A DNA stretch of 64,000 nt. Source: Calliopsis andreniformis (Eukaryota > Arthropoda > Insecta > Hymenoptera > Andrenidae). Location: positions 7,688,001-7,752,000 of the forward strand of contig NW_027480423.1 in the NCBI RefSeq assembly GCF_051401765.1, read 5' to 3'. Under the pieces are notes generated by a model. It saw only the letters and a list, made by a program, of their open reading frames with translations. It was not told the DNA's origin and ran no database searches. A program made the position numbers and the translations under genes. Shown piece after piece: positions 10,327-23,900 of this stretch (the stretch's first letter is position 1; every line of letters starts with the position of its first letter).

Positions 10327-12633
10327 AAATGACCATAACTTTCACACTGGTTGCAATTATTCGTTTTCTACGATGGAAAAACTGTTGTATTTATATTGTA
10401 TTTTATGCTTCTGGCGTTCACTTCTTAGGGCCTATCTGTTCGATCTGATGGAACAATGCCCTAGGATGAAGCCTAGGTTGCCCGGAACGTAGAAATGACC
10501 ATAACTTTTACACTGGTAGCATTATCCGTTTTATACAATGGGAACACTGTTCTATTTATTTTGTAGTTTATGCTTCGGGCGTTGACTTCTTTGGACCTAA
10601 CAATTCGATCTGGTGGAGCAACGCCCTAGGGTGAAGCCTAGTTTGCCCGGAACGTAGAAATGACCATCACTTTTACACTGGTAGCAATTATTCGTTTTAT
10701 AGAATGGAAAAACTGTTGTATTTATATTGTATTTTATGCTTCTGGCGTTGACTTCTAAGGCCCTAACTGTTTGATCTGGTGGAGCAACGCCCTAGAGTGA
10801 AGCCTAGCTTGCCCGGAACATAGAAATGACCATTACTTTCACACTGTTTGCAATTATTCGTTTTAGACGATGGAAAAGCTGTTGTATTTATATTGTATTT
10901 TATGCTTCTGACGTTCACTTCTTAGGCCCTAACCATTCGATCTGGTGGAACAACGCCCTAGGGTGAAGCCTAGGTTGCCCGGAACGTCGAAATGACCATC
11001 ACTTTCAAACTGGTTGCAATTAATCCTGTTATACCATGGAAAAGCTGTTGTATTTGTATCGTATTGTATGCTTCTGGCGTTGACATCTAAGGACCTATCT
11101 GTTTGATCTGGTGGCGCAACGCCCTAGTGTGAAGCCTAGGTTGCTCAGAATATAGAAATGACAATTACTTTCACACTGTTTGTTATTATTCCTTTTATAC
11201 GATGCAAAAGCTGTTGTATTTATAACGTATTTTATGCTTCTGGCGTTGACTTCTAAGGACCTAACTATTCAATCTGTTGGAGCAACGCCCTAGAGTGAAG
11301 CCTAGGTTGCTCGGAATGTAGAAATGACCATAACTTTCACACTGGCTGCAATTATTCGTTTTATACGATGGAAAAGCTGTTGTATTTATATTGTATTTTA
11401 TGCTTCTGACGTTCACTTCTTAGGCCCTAACTATTCGATCTGGTGGAACAACGCCCTAGGGTGAAGCCTAGGTTGCCCGGAACGTAGAAATGACCATAAC
11501 TTTTACACTGGTAGCAATTATTCGTTTTATACAATGGAAAAACTGTTCTATTTATTTTGCATTTTATGCTTCGGGCGTTGACTTCTCAGGCCCTAACTGT
11601 TTAATCTGGTGGAGCAACGCCCTAGGGTGAAGCCTAGTTTGCCCGGAACGTAGAAATGACCATTACTTTCACACTGTTTGCAATTATTCCTTTTATACGA
11701 TGGAAAAGCTGTTGTATTTATATTGTATTTTATGCTTCTGGCGTTGACTTCTAAGGCCCTAGCTATTCGATCTAGTGGAGCAACGCCCTAGAGTGATGCC
11801 TAGGTTGCCCGGAACGTAGAAATGACCTTCACTATCAAACTGGTTGCAATTAATCCTGTTATACGATGGAAAAACTGTTGTATTTTTATTGCATTTTATG
11901 CTTCGGGCGTTGACTTCTAAGGCCCTGACTATTCACTCTGTTGGAGCAACGCCCTAGAGTGAAGCCTAGGTTGCTCGGAATGTACAAATGACCATAGCTT
12001 TCACACTGGTTGCAATTATTCGTTTTATACGATGGAAAAACTGTTGTATTTATATTGTATTTTATGCTTCTGGCGTTCACTTCTTAGGCCCTAACTATTC
12101 GATCTGGTGGAACAACGCCCTAGGGTGAAGCCTAGGTTGCCCGGAACGTAGAAATGACCATAACTTTTACACTGGTAGCAATTATTCGTTTTATACAGTG
12201 GAAAAACTGTTCTATTTATTTTGTATTTTATGCTTCGGGCGTTGACTTCTAAGGCCCTAACTGTTTGATCTGGTGGAGCAACGCCCTAGAGTGAAGCCTA
12301 GGTTGCCCGGAACGTAGAAATGACCATTACTTTCACACTGTTTGCAATTATTCCTTTTATACGATGGAAAAGCTGTTGTATTTATATCGTATTTTATGCT
12401 TCTGGCGTTGACTTCTATGGCCCTAGCTATTCGATCTAGTGGAGCAACGCCCTAGAGTGAAGCCTAGGTTGCCCGGAACGTAGAAATGACCATCACTTTC
12501 AAACTGGTTGCAATTAATCCTGTTATACGATGGAAAAACTGTTGTATTTTCATTGCATTTTATGCTTCGTGCGTTGACTTCTAAGGCCCTAACTATTCAA
12601 TCTGTTGGAGCAATGCCCTAGAGTGAAGCCTAG
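10327..12633. repeat. Mixed monomers; 11490-12630 copied at 32902-34042
   Basis: The stretch is satellite throughout. The part from about 11490 to 12630 recurs with a constant offset of 21412 (for example ACTTCTCAGG at 11581 and 32993). One base is missing near 10521 (GGTAGCATTATCC). At about 12634 the sequence changes abruptly to GGTTACGCGG and then to the left subfamily, marking a junction. Confidence 0.7.
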
Positions 12634-13133
12634 GTTACGCGGAACGAAGAAATGACCATAACTTTCACACTGGTAGCAATTATTCGTTTTATACGATGGA
12701 AAAACTGTTTCATTTATTTTGTATTTTATGCTTCTGACGTTGACTTCTAGGGCCCTAACTATTCGATATGGAAGAGCAACGCCCTAGAGTGAAGCCTAGG
12801 TTGCCCGGAACGGAGAAATGACCATAACTTTCACACCGGTAGCAATTATTCGTTTTATACGATGGTAAAACTGTTCTGTTTATTTTGTATTTTATGAATC
12901 GGGCGTTGACTTCTAAGGCCCTAACTATTCAATCTGTTGGTGCAACGCCCTAGGGTGAAGCCTAGGGTGCCCGGAAAGTAGAAATGACGTTAGCTTTCAT
13001 ACTGGTTGCAATTATTCGTTCTATAGGATGGAAAAACTGTTGTATTTATATAGTGTTCTATGCTTCTGGCGTTGACTTCTTAGGCCCTAACTATTCCATC
13101 TGGTGGACCAACGCCCTTGGGTGAAGCCTAGGT
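12634..13133. repeat. Junction monomers leading into the 47-mer array
   Basis: There is one monomer with unusual variants (ACGAAGAAATGACC and GATATGGAAGAGC), then monomers matching 5340 onward (CACACCGGTAGC at 12831). This is the switch from block 2 monomers back to the left subfamily. Confidence 0.65.
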
Positions 13134-16100
13134 TGCGCGGAACGTAGCAATTACCATAACTTTCACACTGGTAGCAATTATTCGTTTTATACGATGGAAA
13201 AACTGTTCTATTTATTTTGTATTTTATGCTTCGGGCGTTGACTTCTAAGGCCCTAGCTATTCGATCTGGTCGAGCAACGCCCTAGTGTGAAGCCTAGGTT
13301 GCCCGGAACGTAGAAATGACGATAACTTCCACAGTGGTTGCAATTATTCGTTTTATACGATGGAAAAGCTATTGTATTTATATCGCAAGTTAAGCTTCTG
13401 GCGTTGACTTCTTAGTCCCTAACTATTCCATCTGTTGGAACAACGCCCTAGGGTGAAGCCTAGGTTGCGCGGAACGTAGAAATGACCATAACTTTCACAC
13501 TTGTAGCAATTATTCGTTTTATACGATGGAAAAGCTGTTCCATTTATTTTGTATTTTATGCTTCGGGCGTTGACTTCTAAGGCCCTAACTATTCGATCTG
13601 GTGGAACAACGCCCTAGGGTGAAGCCTAGGTTGCCCGGAACGTAGAAATGACGATAACTTCCACAGTGGTTGCAATTATTCGTTTTATACGATGGAAAAG
13701 CTATTGTATTTATATCGCAAGTTAAGCTTCTGGCGTTGACTTCTTAGTCCCTAACTATTCCATCTGTTGGAACAACGCCCTAGGGTGAAGCCTAGGTTGC
13801 GCGGAACGTACAAATGACCATAACTTTCACACTTGTAGCAATTATTCGTTTTATACGATGGAAAAGCTGTTCCATTTATTTTGTATTTTATGCTTCGGGC
13901 GTTGACTTCTAAGGCCCTAACTATTCGATCTGGTGGAACAACGCCCTAGGGTGAAGCCTAGGTTGCGCGGAACGTAGAAATGACCATAACTTTCACACTG
14001 GTAGCAATTATTCGTTTTATACGATGGAAAAACTGTTTTATTTATTTTGTATTTTAAGCTTCTGGCGTTGACTTCTTATGCCCTAACTATTCCCTCTGGA
14101 GGATCAACGCCCTAGAGTGAAACCTACGTTGCCCGGAACGTAGAAATGACTATTAGTTTCACACTGTTTGCAGTTATTCCTGTTATACGATGGAAAAACT
14201 GTTCTATTTATTTTGTATTTTATGCTACGGGCGTTGACTCCTAAGGCCATAACTATTCAATCTGTTGGTGCAACGCCCAAGGGTGAAGCCTATGTTGCCC
14301 GGAATGTAGAAATGACGTTAACTTTCATACTGGTTCCAATTATTCGTTTTATACGATGGAAAAGCTGTTTTATTTATTTTGTATTTTATGCTTCTGGCGT
14401 TGACTTCTTATGCCCTAACAATTCCCTCTGGCGGATCAACGCCCTAGAGTGAAACCTACGTTGCCCGGAACGTAGAAATGACTGTTACTTTCACACTGGT
14501 TGCAATTACTCGTTTTATACGATTGAAAAGCTGTTCCATTTATTATGTAGTTTATGCTTCGGGCGTTGACTCCTAAGGCCCTAACTATTCGATCTGGTGG
14601 AACAACGCCCTAGGGTCAAGCCTAGGTAGCGCGGAACGTAGAAATGACCATAAGTTTCACTCTGGTTGCAATTATTCGTCTTATACGATGGAAAAGCTGT
14701 TGTATTTATATCGTATTTTATGCTTCTCGCGATGACTTCGTAGGCCCTAACTATTCCATCTGGTGGAACAACGCCCTTGGGTGAAGCCTAGGTTGCCCGG
14801 AACGTAGAAATGACGATAACTTCCACACTGGTTGCAATTATTCGTTTTATACGATGGAAAAGCTGTTGTATTTATATCGCATTTTATGCTTCTGGCGTTG
14901 ACTTCTTAGTCCCTAACTATTCCATCTGGTGGAACAACGCCCTAGGGTGAAGCCTAGGTTGCGCGGAACGTAGAAATGACCATAACTTTCACACTGGTAG
15001 CAATTATTCGTTTTATACGATGGAAAAACTGTTTTATTTACTTTGTATTTTATGCTTCTGGCGTTGACTTCTTATGCCCTAACTGTTCCCTCTGGCGGAT
15101 CAACGCCCTAGAGTGAAACCTACGTTGCCCGGAACGTAGAAATGACTATTACTTTCACACTGGCTGCAATTATTCGTTTTATACGATGGAAAAGCTGTTC
15201 CATTTATTTCGTATTTTATGCTTCGGGCGTTGACTTCTAAGGCCCTAACTATTCGATCTGGTGGAACAACGCCCTAGGGTGAAGCCTAGGTTGCGCGGAA
15301 CGTAGAAATGAACATAACTTTCACACTGGCAGCAATTATTCGTTTTATACGATGGAAAAACTGTTTTATTTATTTTGTATTTTATGCTTCTGGCGTCGAC
15401 TTCTTATGCTCTAACTATTCCCTCTGGAGGATCAACGCCCTAGAGTGAAACCTACGTTGCCCGGAACGTAGAAATGACTATTACTTTCACACTGGTTGCA
15501 ATTATTCGTTTTATACGATGGAAAAGCTGTTACATTTATTTTGTATTTTATGCTTCGGGCGTTGACTTCTAAGGCCCTAACTATTCCATCTGGTGGAACA
15601 ACGCCCTAGGGTGAAGCCTGGGATGCCTGGAACGTAGAGATGACCATCACTTTCACACGGGTTGCAATTATTCCTGTTATAGGATGGAAAGACTGTTGTA
15701 CTTTTATTGTATTTTATACTTCAGGCGTTGGCTTCTAAGGCCCTAGCTATTCGATCTGGTCGGGCAACGCCCTAGAGTGAAGCCTAGGTTGCCCGGAACG
15801 TAGAAATGACCATAACTTCCACACTGGTAGCAATTATTCGTCTTATACGATGGAAAAGCTGTTGTATTTATATCGTATTTTATGCTTCTCGCGTTGACTT
15901 CTTAGGCCCTAATTATTCGATCTAGTGGAACAACGCCCTGGAGTGAAGACTTGGTTTCCCGAAACATGGAAATGGCCATTACTTTCACACTGTTTGCAGT
16001 TATTCCTGTTATACGATGGAAAGACTTTTGCATCTTTATTGCATTTTATGCTTCTGGCGTTGACTTCTAAGGCCCTAGCTATTCGATTTGGTGGAGCACC

Positions 16101-19100
16101 GCCCTAGGGTGCAGCCTAGGTTGCCCGGAACGTAGAAAAGACCATTACCTTCACACTGGTTGCAATTATTCGTTTTATACTATGGAAAAACTGTTTTATT
16201 TATTTTGTATTTTATGCTTCGGGCGTTGACTTCTAAGGCCCTAACTATTCAATCTGTTGGTGCAACGCCCAAGGGTGTAGCCTATGTTGCCCGGAAAGTA
16301 GAAATGACGTTAACTTTCATACTGGTTGCAATTATTCGTTTTATACGATGGAAAAACTGTTTTAGTTATTTTGTATTTTGTGCTTCGGGCGTTGACTTCT
16401 AAGGCCCTAACTATTCGATCTGGTGGCGCAACGCCCTAGAGTGAAGCCTAGGTTGCCCGGAACGTAGAAATGACCATTACTTTCACACTGTTTGCAATTA
16501 TTCGTTTTATACGATGGAAAAACTGTCATATTTATATCGTATTTTATGCTTCTGGCGTTGTCTTCTAAGGACCTAACTATTCGATCTGGTGGAGCAACGC
16601 CCTAGAGTGAAGCCTAGGTTACTCGGAATGTAGAAATAAGCATAACTTTCACACTGGTTGCAATTATTCGTTTTTTACAATGGAAAAGCTGTTGTATTTA
16701 TATTGTATTTTATGCCCATGGCGTTGTCTTCTAAGGCCCTAGCTATTCGATCTAGTGGAGCAACGCCCTAGCGTGAAGTCTAGGTTGCCCGGAACGTCGA
16801 AATGACCATCACTTTCAAACTGGTTGCAATTAACCCTGTTATACTATGGAAAAGCTGTTGTATTTATATCGTATTTTATGCTTCTGGCGTTGACTTCTAA
16901 GGACCTAACTATTCGATCTGGTGGAGCAACGCCCTAGAGTGAAGCCTAGGTTGCTCGGAATGTAGAAATAAGCATAACTTTCACACTGGTTGCAATTATT
17001 CGTTTTTTACAATGGAAAAGCTGTTGTATTTATATTGTATTTTATGCCTATGGCGTTGTCTTCTAAGGCCCTAGCTATTCGATCTAGTGGAGCAACGCCC
17101 TAGAGTGAAGTCTAGGTTGCCCGGAACGTCGAAATGACCATCACTTTCAAACTGGTTGCAATTAATCCTGTTATACCATGGAAAAGCTGTTGTATTTATA
17201 TCGTATTGTATGCTTCTGGCGTTGACATCTAAGGACCTATCTGTTTGATCTGGTGGCGCAACGCCCTAGTGTGAAGCCTAGGTTGCTCAGAATATAGAAA
17301 TGACAATTACTTTCACACTGTTTGCAATTATTCCTTTTATACGATGCAAAGGCTGTTGTATTTATAACGTATTTTATGCTTCTGGCGTTGACTTCTAAGG
17401 ACCTAACTATTCGATCTGGTGGAGCAACGCCCTAGAGTGAAGCCTAGGTTGCTCGGAATGTAGAAATAACCATAACTTTCACACTGGTTGCAATTATTCG
17501 TTCTTTACGATGGAAAAGCTGGTGTATTTATATTGTATTTTATGCTTCTGGCGTTCACTACTTAGGGCCTAACTATTCGATCTGGTGGAACAACGCCCTA
17601 GGGTGAAGCCTAGGTTGCCCGGAACGTAGAAATTACAATTACTTTCACACTGTTTGCAATAATTCCTTTTAAACGATGCAAAAGTTGTTGTGTTTATATC
17701 GTATTTTATGCTTCTGGCGTTGACTTCTAAGGACCTAACTGTTTGATCTGGTGGAGCAACGCCCTAGAGTGAAGCCTAGGTTGCCCGGAACGTCGAAATG
17801 ACCATAACTTTTACACTGGTAGCAATTATTCGTTTTATACAATGGAAAATCTGTTCTATTTATTTTGTATTTTATGCTTCGGGCGTTGACTTCTTTGGCC
17901 CTAACTATTCGATCGGGTGGAGCAACGCCCTAGAGTGAAGCCTAGGTTCCCTGGAACGTACAAATGACCATCACTTTCACACGGGTTGCAATTATTCCTA
18001 TTATAGGATGGAAAGACGGTTGTATTTTTATTGCATTTTATGCTTCTGGCGTTCACTTCTTAGGCCCTGACTATTCGATCTGGTGGAACAACGCCCTAGG
18101 GTGAAGCCTAGGTTGCCCGGAACGTAGAAATGACGTTAACTTTCATACTGGTTGCAATTATTCGTTTTATACGATGGAAAATCTGTTTTAGTTATTTTGT
18201 ATTTTGTGCTTCGGGCGTTGACTTCTAAGGCCCTAACTATTCGATCTGGTGGCGCAACGCCCTAGAGTGAAGCCTAGGTTGCCCGGAACGTAGAAATGAC
18301 CATTACTTTCACACTGTTTGCAATTATTCGTTTTATACGATGGAAAAACTGTCATATTTATATCGTATTGTATGCTTCTGGCGTTGTCTTCTAAGGACCT
18401 AACTATTCGATCTGGTGGAGCAACGCCCTAGAGTGAAGCCTAGGTTACTCGGAATGTAGAAATAAGCATAACTTTCACACTGGTTGCAATTATTCGTTTT
18501 TTACAATGGAAAAGCTGTTGTATTTATATTGTATTTTATGCCCATGGCGTTGTCTTCTAAGGCCCTAGCTATTCGATCTAGTGGAGCAACGCCCTAGAGT
18601 GAAGTCTAGGTTGCCCGGAACGTCGAAATGACCATCACTTTCAAACTGGTTGCAATTAACCCTGTTATACCATGGAAAAGCTGTTGTATTTATATCGTAT
18701 TTTATGCTTCTGGCGTTGACTTCTAAGGACCTAACTATTCGATCTGGTGGAGCAACGCCCTAGAGTGAAGCCTAGGTTGCTCGGAATGTAGAAATAAGCA
18801 TAACTTTCACACTGGTTGCAATTATTCGTTTTTTACAATGGAAAAGCTGTTGTATTTATATTGTATTTTATGCCTATGGCGTTGTCTTCTAAGGCCCTAG
18901 CTATTCGATCTAGTGGAGCAACGCCCTAGAGTGAAGTCTAGGTTGCCCGGAACGTCGAAATGACCATCACTTTCAAACTGGTTGCAATTAATCCTGTTAT
19001 ACCATGGAAAAGCTGTTGTATTTATATCGTATTGTATGCTTCTGGCGTTGACATCTAAGGACCTATCTGTTTGATCTGGTGGCGCAACGCCCTAGTGTGA

Positions 19101-20935
19101 AGCCTAGGTTGCTCAGAATATAGAAATGACAATTACTTTCACACTGTTTGCAATTATTCCTTTTATACGATGCAAAGGCTGTTGTATTTATAACGCATTT
19201 TATGCTTCTGGCGTTGACTTCTAAGGACCTAACTATTCGATCTGGTGGAGCAACGCCCTAGAGTGAAGCCTAGGTTGCTCGGAATGTAGAAATAACCATA
19301 ACTTTCACACTGGTTGCAATTATTCGTTCTTTACGATGGAAAAGCTGGTGTATTTATATTGTATTTTATGCTTCTGGCGTTCACTACTTAGGCCCTAACT
19401 ATTCGATCTGGTGGAACAACGCCCTAGGGTGAAGCCTAGGTTGCCCGGAACGTAGAAATTACAATTGCTTTCACACTGTTTGCAATAATTCCTTTTAAAC
19501 GATGCAAAAGTTGTTGTATTTATATCGTATTTTATGCTTCTGGCGTTGACTTCTAAGGACCTAACTGTTTGATCTGGTGGAGCAACGCCCTAGAGTGAAG
19601 CCTAGGTTGCCCGGAACGTAGAAATGACAATTACTTTCACACTGTTTGCAATTATTCCTTTTATACGATTCAAAAGCTGTTGCATTTATATTGTATTTTA
19701 TGCTTCTGGCGTTCACTTCTTAGGGCCTAACTATTCGATCTGATGGAACAATGCCCTAGGGTGAAGCCTAGGTTGCCCGGAACGTCGAAATGACCATAAC
19801 TTTTACACTGGTAGCAATTATTCGTTTTATACAATGGAAAATCTGTTCTATTTATTTTGTATTTTATGGTTCGGGCGTTGACTTCTTTGGCCCTAACTAT
19901 TCGATCGGGTGGAGCAACGCCCTAGAGTGAAGCCTAGGTTCCCTGGAACGTACAAATGACCATCACTTTCACACGGGTTGCAATTATTCCTGTTATAGGA
20001 TGGAAAGACGGTTGTATTTTTATTGCATTTTATGCTTCTGGCGTTCACTTCTTAGGCCCTGACTATTCGATCTGGTGGAACAACGCCCTAGGGTGAAGCC
20101 TAGGTTGCCCGGAACGTAGAAATTACAATTACTTTCACACTGTTTGCAATAATTCCTTTTAAACGATGCAAAAGTTGTTGTATTTATATCGTATTTTATG
20201 CTTCTGGCGTTGACTTCTAAGGACCTAACTATTCGATCTGGTGGAGCAACGCCCTAGAGTGAAGCCTAGGTTGCTCGGAATGTAGAAATAAGCATAACTT
20301 TCACACTGGTTGCAATTATTCGTTTTTTACAATGGAAAAGCTGTTGTATTTATATTGTATTTTATGCCTATGGCGTTGTCTTCTAAGGCCCTAGCTATTC
20401 GATCTAGTGGAGCAACGCCCTAGAGTGAAGTCTAGGTTGCCCGGAACGTCGAAATGACCATCACTTTCAAACTGGTTGCAATTAACCCTGTTATACCATG
20501 GAAAAGCTGTTGTATTTATATCGGATTTTATGCTACTGGCGTTGACTTCTAAGGACCTAACTATTCGATCTGGTGGAGCAACGCCCTAGAGTGAAGCCTA
20601 GGTTGCTCGGAATGTAGAAATAAGCATAACTTTCACACTGGTTGCAATTATTCGTTTTTTACAATGGAAAAGCTGTTGTATTTATATTGTATTTTATGCC
20701 TATGGCGTTGTCTTCTAAGGCCCTAGCTATTCGATCTAGTGGAGCAACGTCCTAGAGTGAAGTCTAGGTTGCCCGGAACGTCGAAATGACCATCACTTTC
20801 AAACTGGTTGCAATTAATCCTGTTATACCATGGAAAAGCTGTTGTATTTATATCGTATTGTATGCTTCTGGCGTTGACATCTAAGGCCCTAACTGTTTGA
20901 TCTGGTGGAGCAACGCCCTAGAGTGAAGCCTAGGT
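13134..20935. repeat. 47-mer higher-order repeat, unit I (7802 bp)
   Basis: The sequence from about 13134 is repeated exactly 7802 bp (47 x 166) further on, to about 28688. Anchor pairs are 13141/20943, 14168/21970, 15925/23727 and 16160/23962. By eye only a handful of substitutions separate the copies: 14808 A versus 22610 T, 16845 T versus 24647 C, 17513 G versus 25315 C, 20010 G versus 27812 A, and 16698 T versus 24500 C. No length change between the copies was found. Unit I starts with the left-subfamily head and ends with CTCGG and CAAACTGG types. Such identity implies recent duplication or conversion. Confidence 0.88.
16290..20105. repeat. Internal 11/12-mer duplication within unit I
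   Basis: About 16290-17790 recurs at offset 1826 (11 x 166), and 17791-18110 recurs at offset 1992 (12 x 166). The second copy therefore gained one monomer at about 19620-19785. Marker pairs are GACGTTAACTTTC at 16306/18132 and CGTCGAAATG at 17791/19783. The same pattern is inherited by unit II at about 24090-27910. Confidence 0.78.
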
Positions 20936-23900
20936 TGCGCGGAACGTAGCAATTACCATAACTTTCACACTGGTAGCAATTATTCGTTTTATACGATGGA
21001 AAAACTGTTCTATTTATTTTGTATTTTATGCTTCGGGCGTTGACTTCTAAGGCCCTAGCTATTCGATCTGGTCGAGCAACGCCCTAGTGTGAAGCCTAGG
21101 TTGCCCGGAACGTAGAAATGACGATAACTTCCACAGTGGTTGCAATTATTCGTTTTATACGATGGAAAAGCTATTGTATTTATATCGCAAGTTAAGCTTC
21201 TGGCGTTGACTTCTTAGTCCCTAACTATTCCATCTGTTGGAACAACGCCCTAGGGTGAAGCCTAGGTTGCGCGGAACGTAGAAATGACCATAACTTTCAC
21301 ACTTGTAGCAATTATTCGTTTTATACGATGGAAAAGCTGTTCCATTTATTTTGTATTTTATGCTTCGGGCGTTGACTTCTAAGGCCCTAACTATTCGATC
21401 TGGTGGAACAACGCCCTAGGGTGAAGCCTAGGTTGCCCGGAACGTAGAAATGACGATAACTTCCACAGTGGTTGCAATTATTCGTTTTATACGATGGAAA
21501 AGCTATTGTATTTATATCGCAAGTTAAGCTTCTGGCGTTGACTTCTTAGTCCCTAACTATTCCATCTGTTGGAACAACGCCCTAGGGTGAAGCCTAGGTT
21601 GCGCGGAACGTACAAATGACCATAACTTTCACACTTGTAGCAATTATTCGTTTTATACGATGGAAAAGCTGTTCCATTTATTTTGTATTTTATGCTTCGG
21701 GCGTTGACTTCTAAGGCCCTAACTATTCGATCTGGTGGAACAACGCCCTAGGGTGAAGCCTAGGTTGCGCGGAACGTAGAAATGACCATAACTTTCACAC
21801 TGGTAGCAATTATTCGTTTTATACGATGGAAAAACTGTTTTATTTATTTTGTATTTTAAGCTTCTGGCGTTGACTTCTTATGCCCTAACTATTCCCTCTG
21901 GAGGATCAACGCCCTAGAGTGAAACCTACGTTGCCCGGAACGTAGAAATGACTATTAGTTTCACACTGTTTGCAGTTATTCCTGTTATACGATGGAAAAA
22001 CTGTTCTATTTATTTTGTATTTTATGCTACGGGCGTTGACTCCTAAGGCCATAACTATTCAATCTGTTGGTGCAACGCCCAAGGGTGAAGCCTATGTTGC
22101 CCGGAATGTAGAAATGACGTTAACTTTCATACTGGTTCCAATTATTCGTTTTATACGATGGAAAAGCTGTTTTATTTATTTTGTATTTTATGCTTCTGGC
22201 GTTGACTTCTTATGCCCTAACAATTCCCTCTGGCGGATCAACGCCCTAGAGTGAAACCTACGTTGCCCGGAACGTAGAAATGACTGTTACTTTCACACTG
22301 GTTGCAATTACTCGTTTTATACGATTGAAAAGCTGTTCCATTTATTATGTAGTTTATGCTTCGGGCGTTGACTCCTAAGGCCCTAACTATTCGATCTGGT
22401 GGAACAACGCCCTAGGGTCAAGCCTAGGTAGCGCGGAACGTAGAAATGACCATAAGTTTCACTCTGGTTGCAATTATTCGTCTTATACGATGGAAAAGCT
22501 GTTGTATTTATATCGTATTTTATGCTTCTCGCGATGACTTCGTAGGCCCTAACTATTCCATCTGGTGGAACAACGCCCTTGGGTGAAGCCTAGGTTGCCC
22601 GGAACGTAGTAATGACGATAACTTCCACACTGGTTGCAATTATTCGTTTTATACGATGGAAAAGCTGTTGTATTTATATCGCATTTTATGCTTCTGGCGT
22701 TGACTTCTTAGTCCCTAACTATTCCATCTGGTGGAACAACGCCCTAGGGTGAAGCCTAGGTTGCGCGGAACGTAGAAATGACCATAACTTTCACACTGGT
22801 AGCAATTATTCGTTTTATACGATGGAAAAACTGTTTTATTTACTTTGTATTTTATGCTTCTGGCGTTGACTTCTTATGCCCTAACTGTTCCCTCTGGCGG
22901 ATCAACGCCCTAGAGTGAAACCTACGTTGCCCGGAACGTAGAAATGACTATTACTTTCACACTGGCTGCAATTATTCGTTTTATACGATGGAAAAGCTGT
23001 TCCATTTATTTCGTATTTTATGCTTCGGGCGTTGACTTCTAAGGCCCTAACTATTCGATCTGGTGGAACAACGCCCTAGGGTGAAGCCTAGGTTGCGCGG
23101 AACGTAGAAATGAACATAACTTTCACACTGGCAGCAATTATTCGTTTTATACGATGGAAAAACTGTTTTATTTATTTTGTATTTTATGCTTCTGGCGTCG
23201 ACTTCTTATGCTCTAACTATTCCCTCTGGAGGATCAACGCCCTAGAGTGAAACCTACGTTGCCCGGAACGTAGAAATGACTATTACTTTCACACTGGTTG
23301 CAATTATTCGTTTTATACGATGGAAAAGCTGTTACATTTATTTTGTATTTTATGCTTCGGGCGTTGACTTCTAAGGCCCTAACTATTCCATCTGGTGGAA
23401 CAACGCCCTAGGGTGAAGCCTGGGATGCCTGGAACGTAGAGATGACCATCACTTTCACACGGGTTGCAATTATTCCTGTTATAGGATGGAAAGACTGTTG
23501 TACTTTTATTGTATTTTATACTTCAGGCGTTGGCTTCTAAGGCCCTAGCTATTCGATCTGGTCGGGCAACGCCCTAGAGTGAAGCCTAGGTTGCCCGGAA
23601 CGTAGAAATGACCATAACTTCCACACTGGTAGCAATTATTCGTCTTATACGATGGAAAAGCTGTTGTATTTATATCGTATTTTATGCTTCTCGCGTTGAC
23701 TTCTTAGGCCCTAATTATTCGATCTAGTGGAACAACGCCCTGGAGTGAAGACTTGGTTTCCCGAAACATGGAAATGGCCATTACTTTCACACTGTTTGCA
23801 GTTATTCCTGTTATACGATGGAAAGACTTTTGCATCTTTATTGCATTTTATGCTTCTGGCGTTGACTTCTAAGGCCCTAGCTATTCGATTTGGTGGAGCA

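Noticed and set aside
11886..12080. 64-codon minus-strand open frame present many times (33298, 37281, 39106, 43090, 47570 and others)
   Set aside because: This is a minus-strand shadow of one subtype pair. It has no neighbouring signals, and its variants follow the monomer subtypes.
14168..14452. 94-codon plus-strand frame at 6700, 14168 and 21970, rich in hydrophobic residues
   Set aside because: The hydrophobic look comes from the T-rich part of the monomer. The copies are the 47-mer head segment and nothing more.
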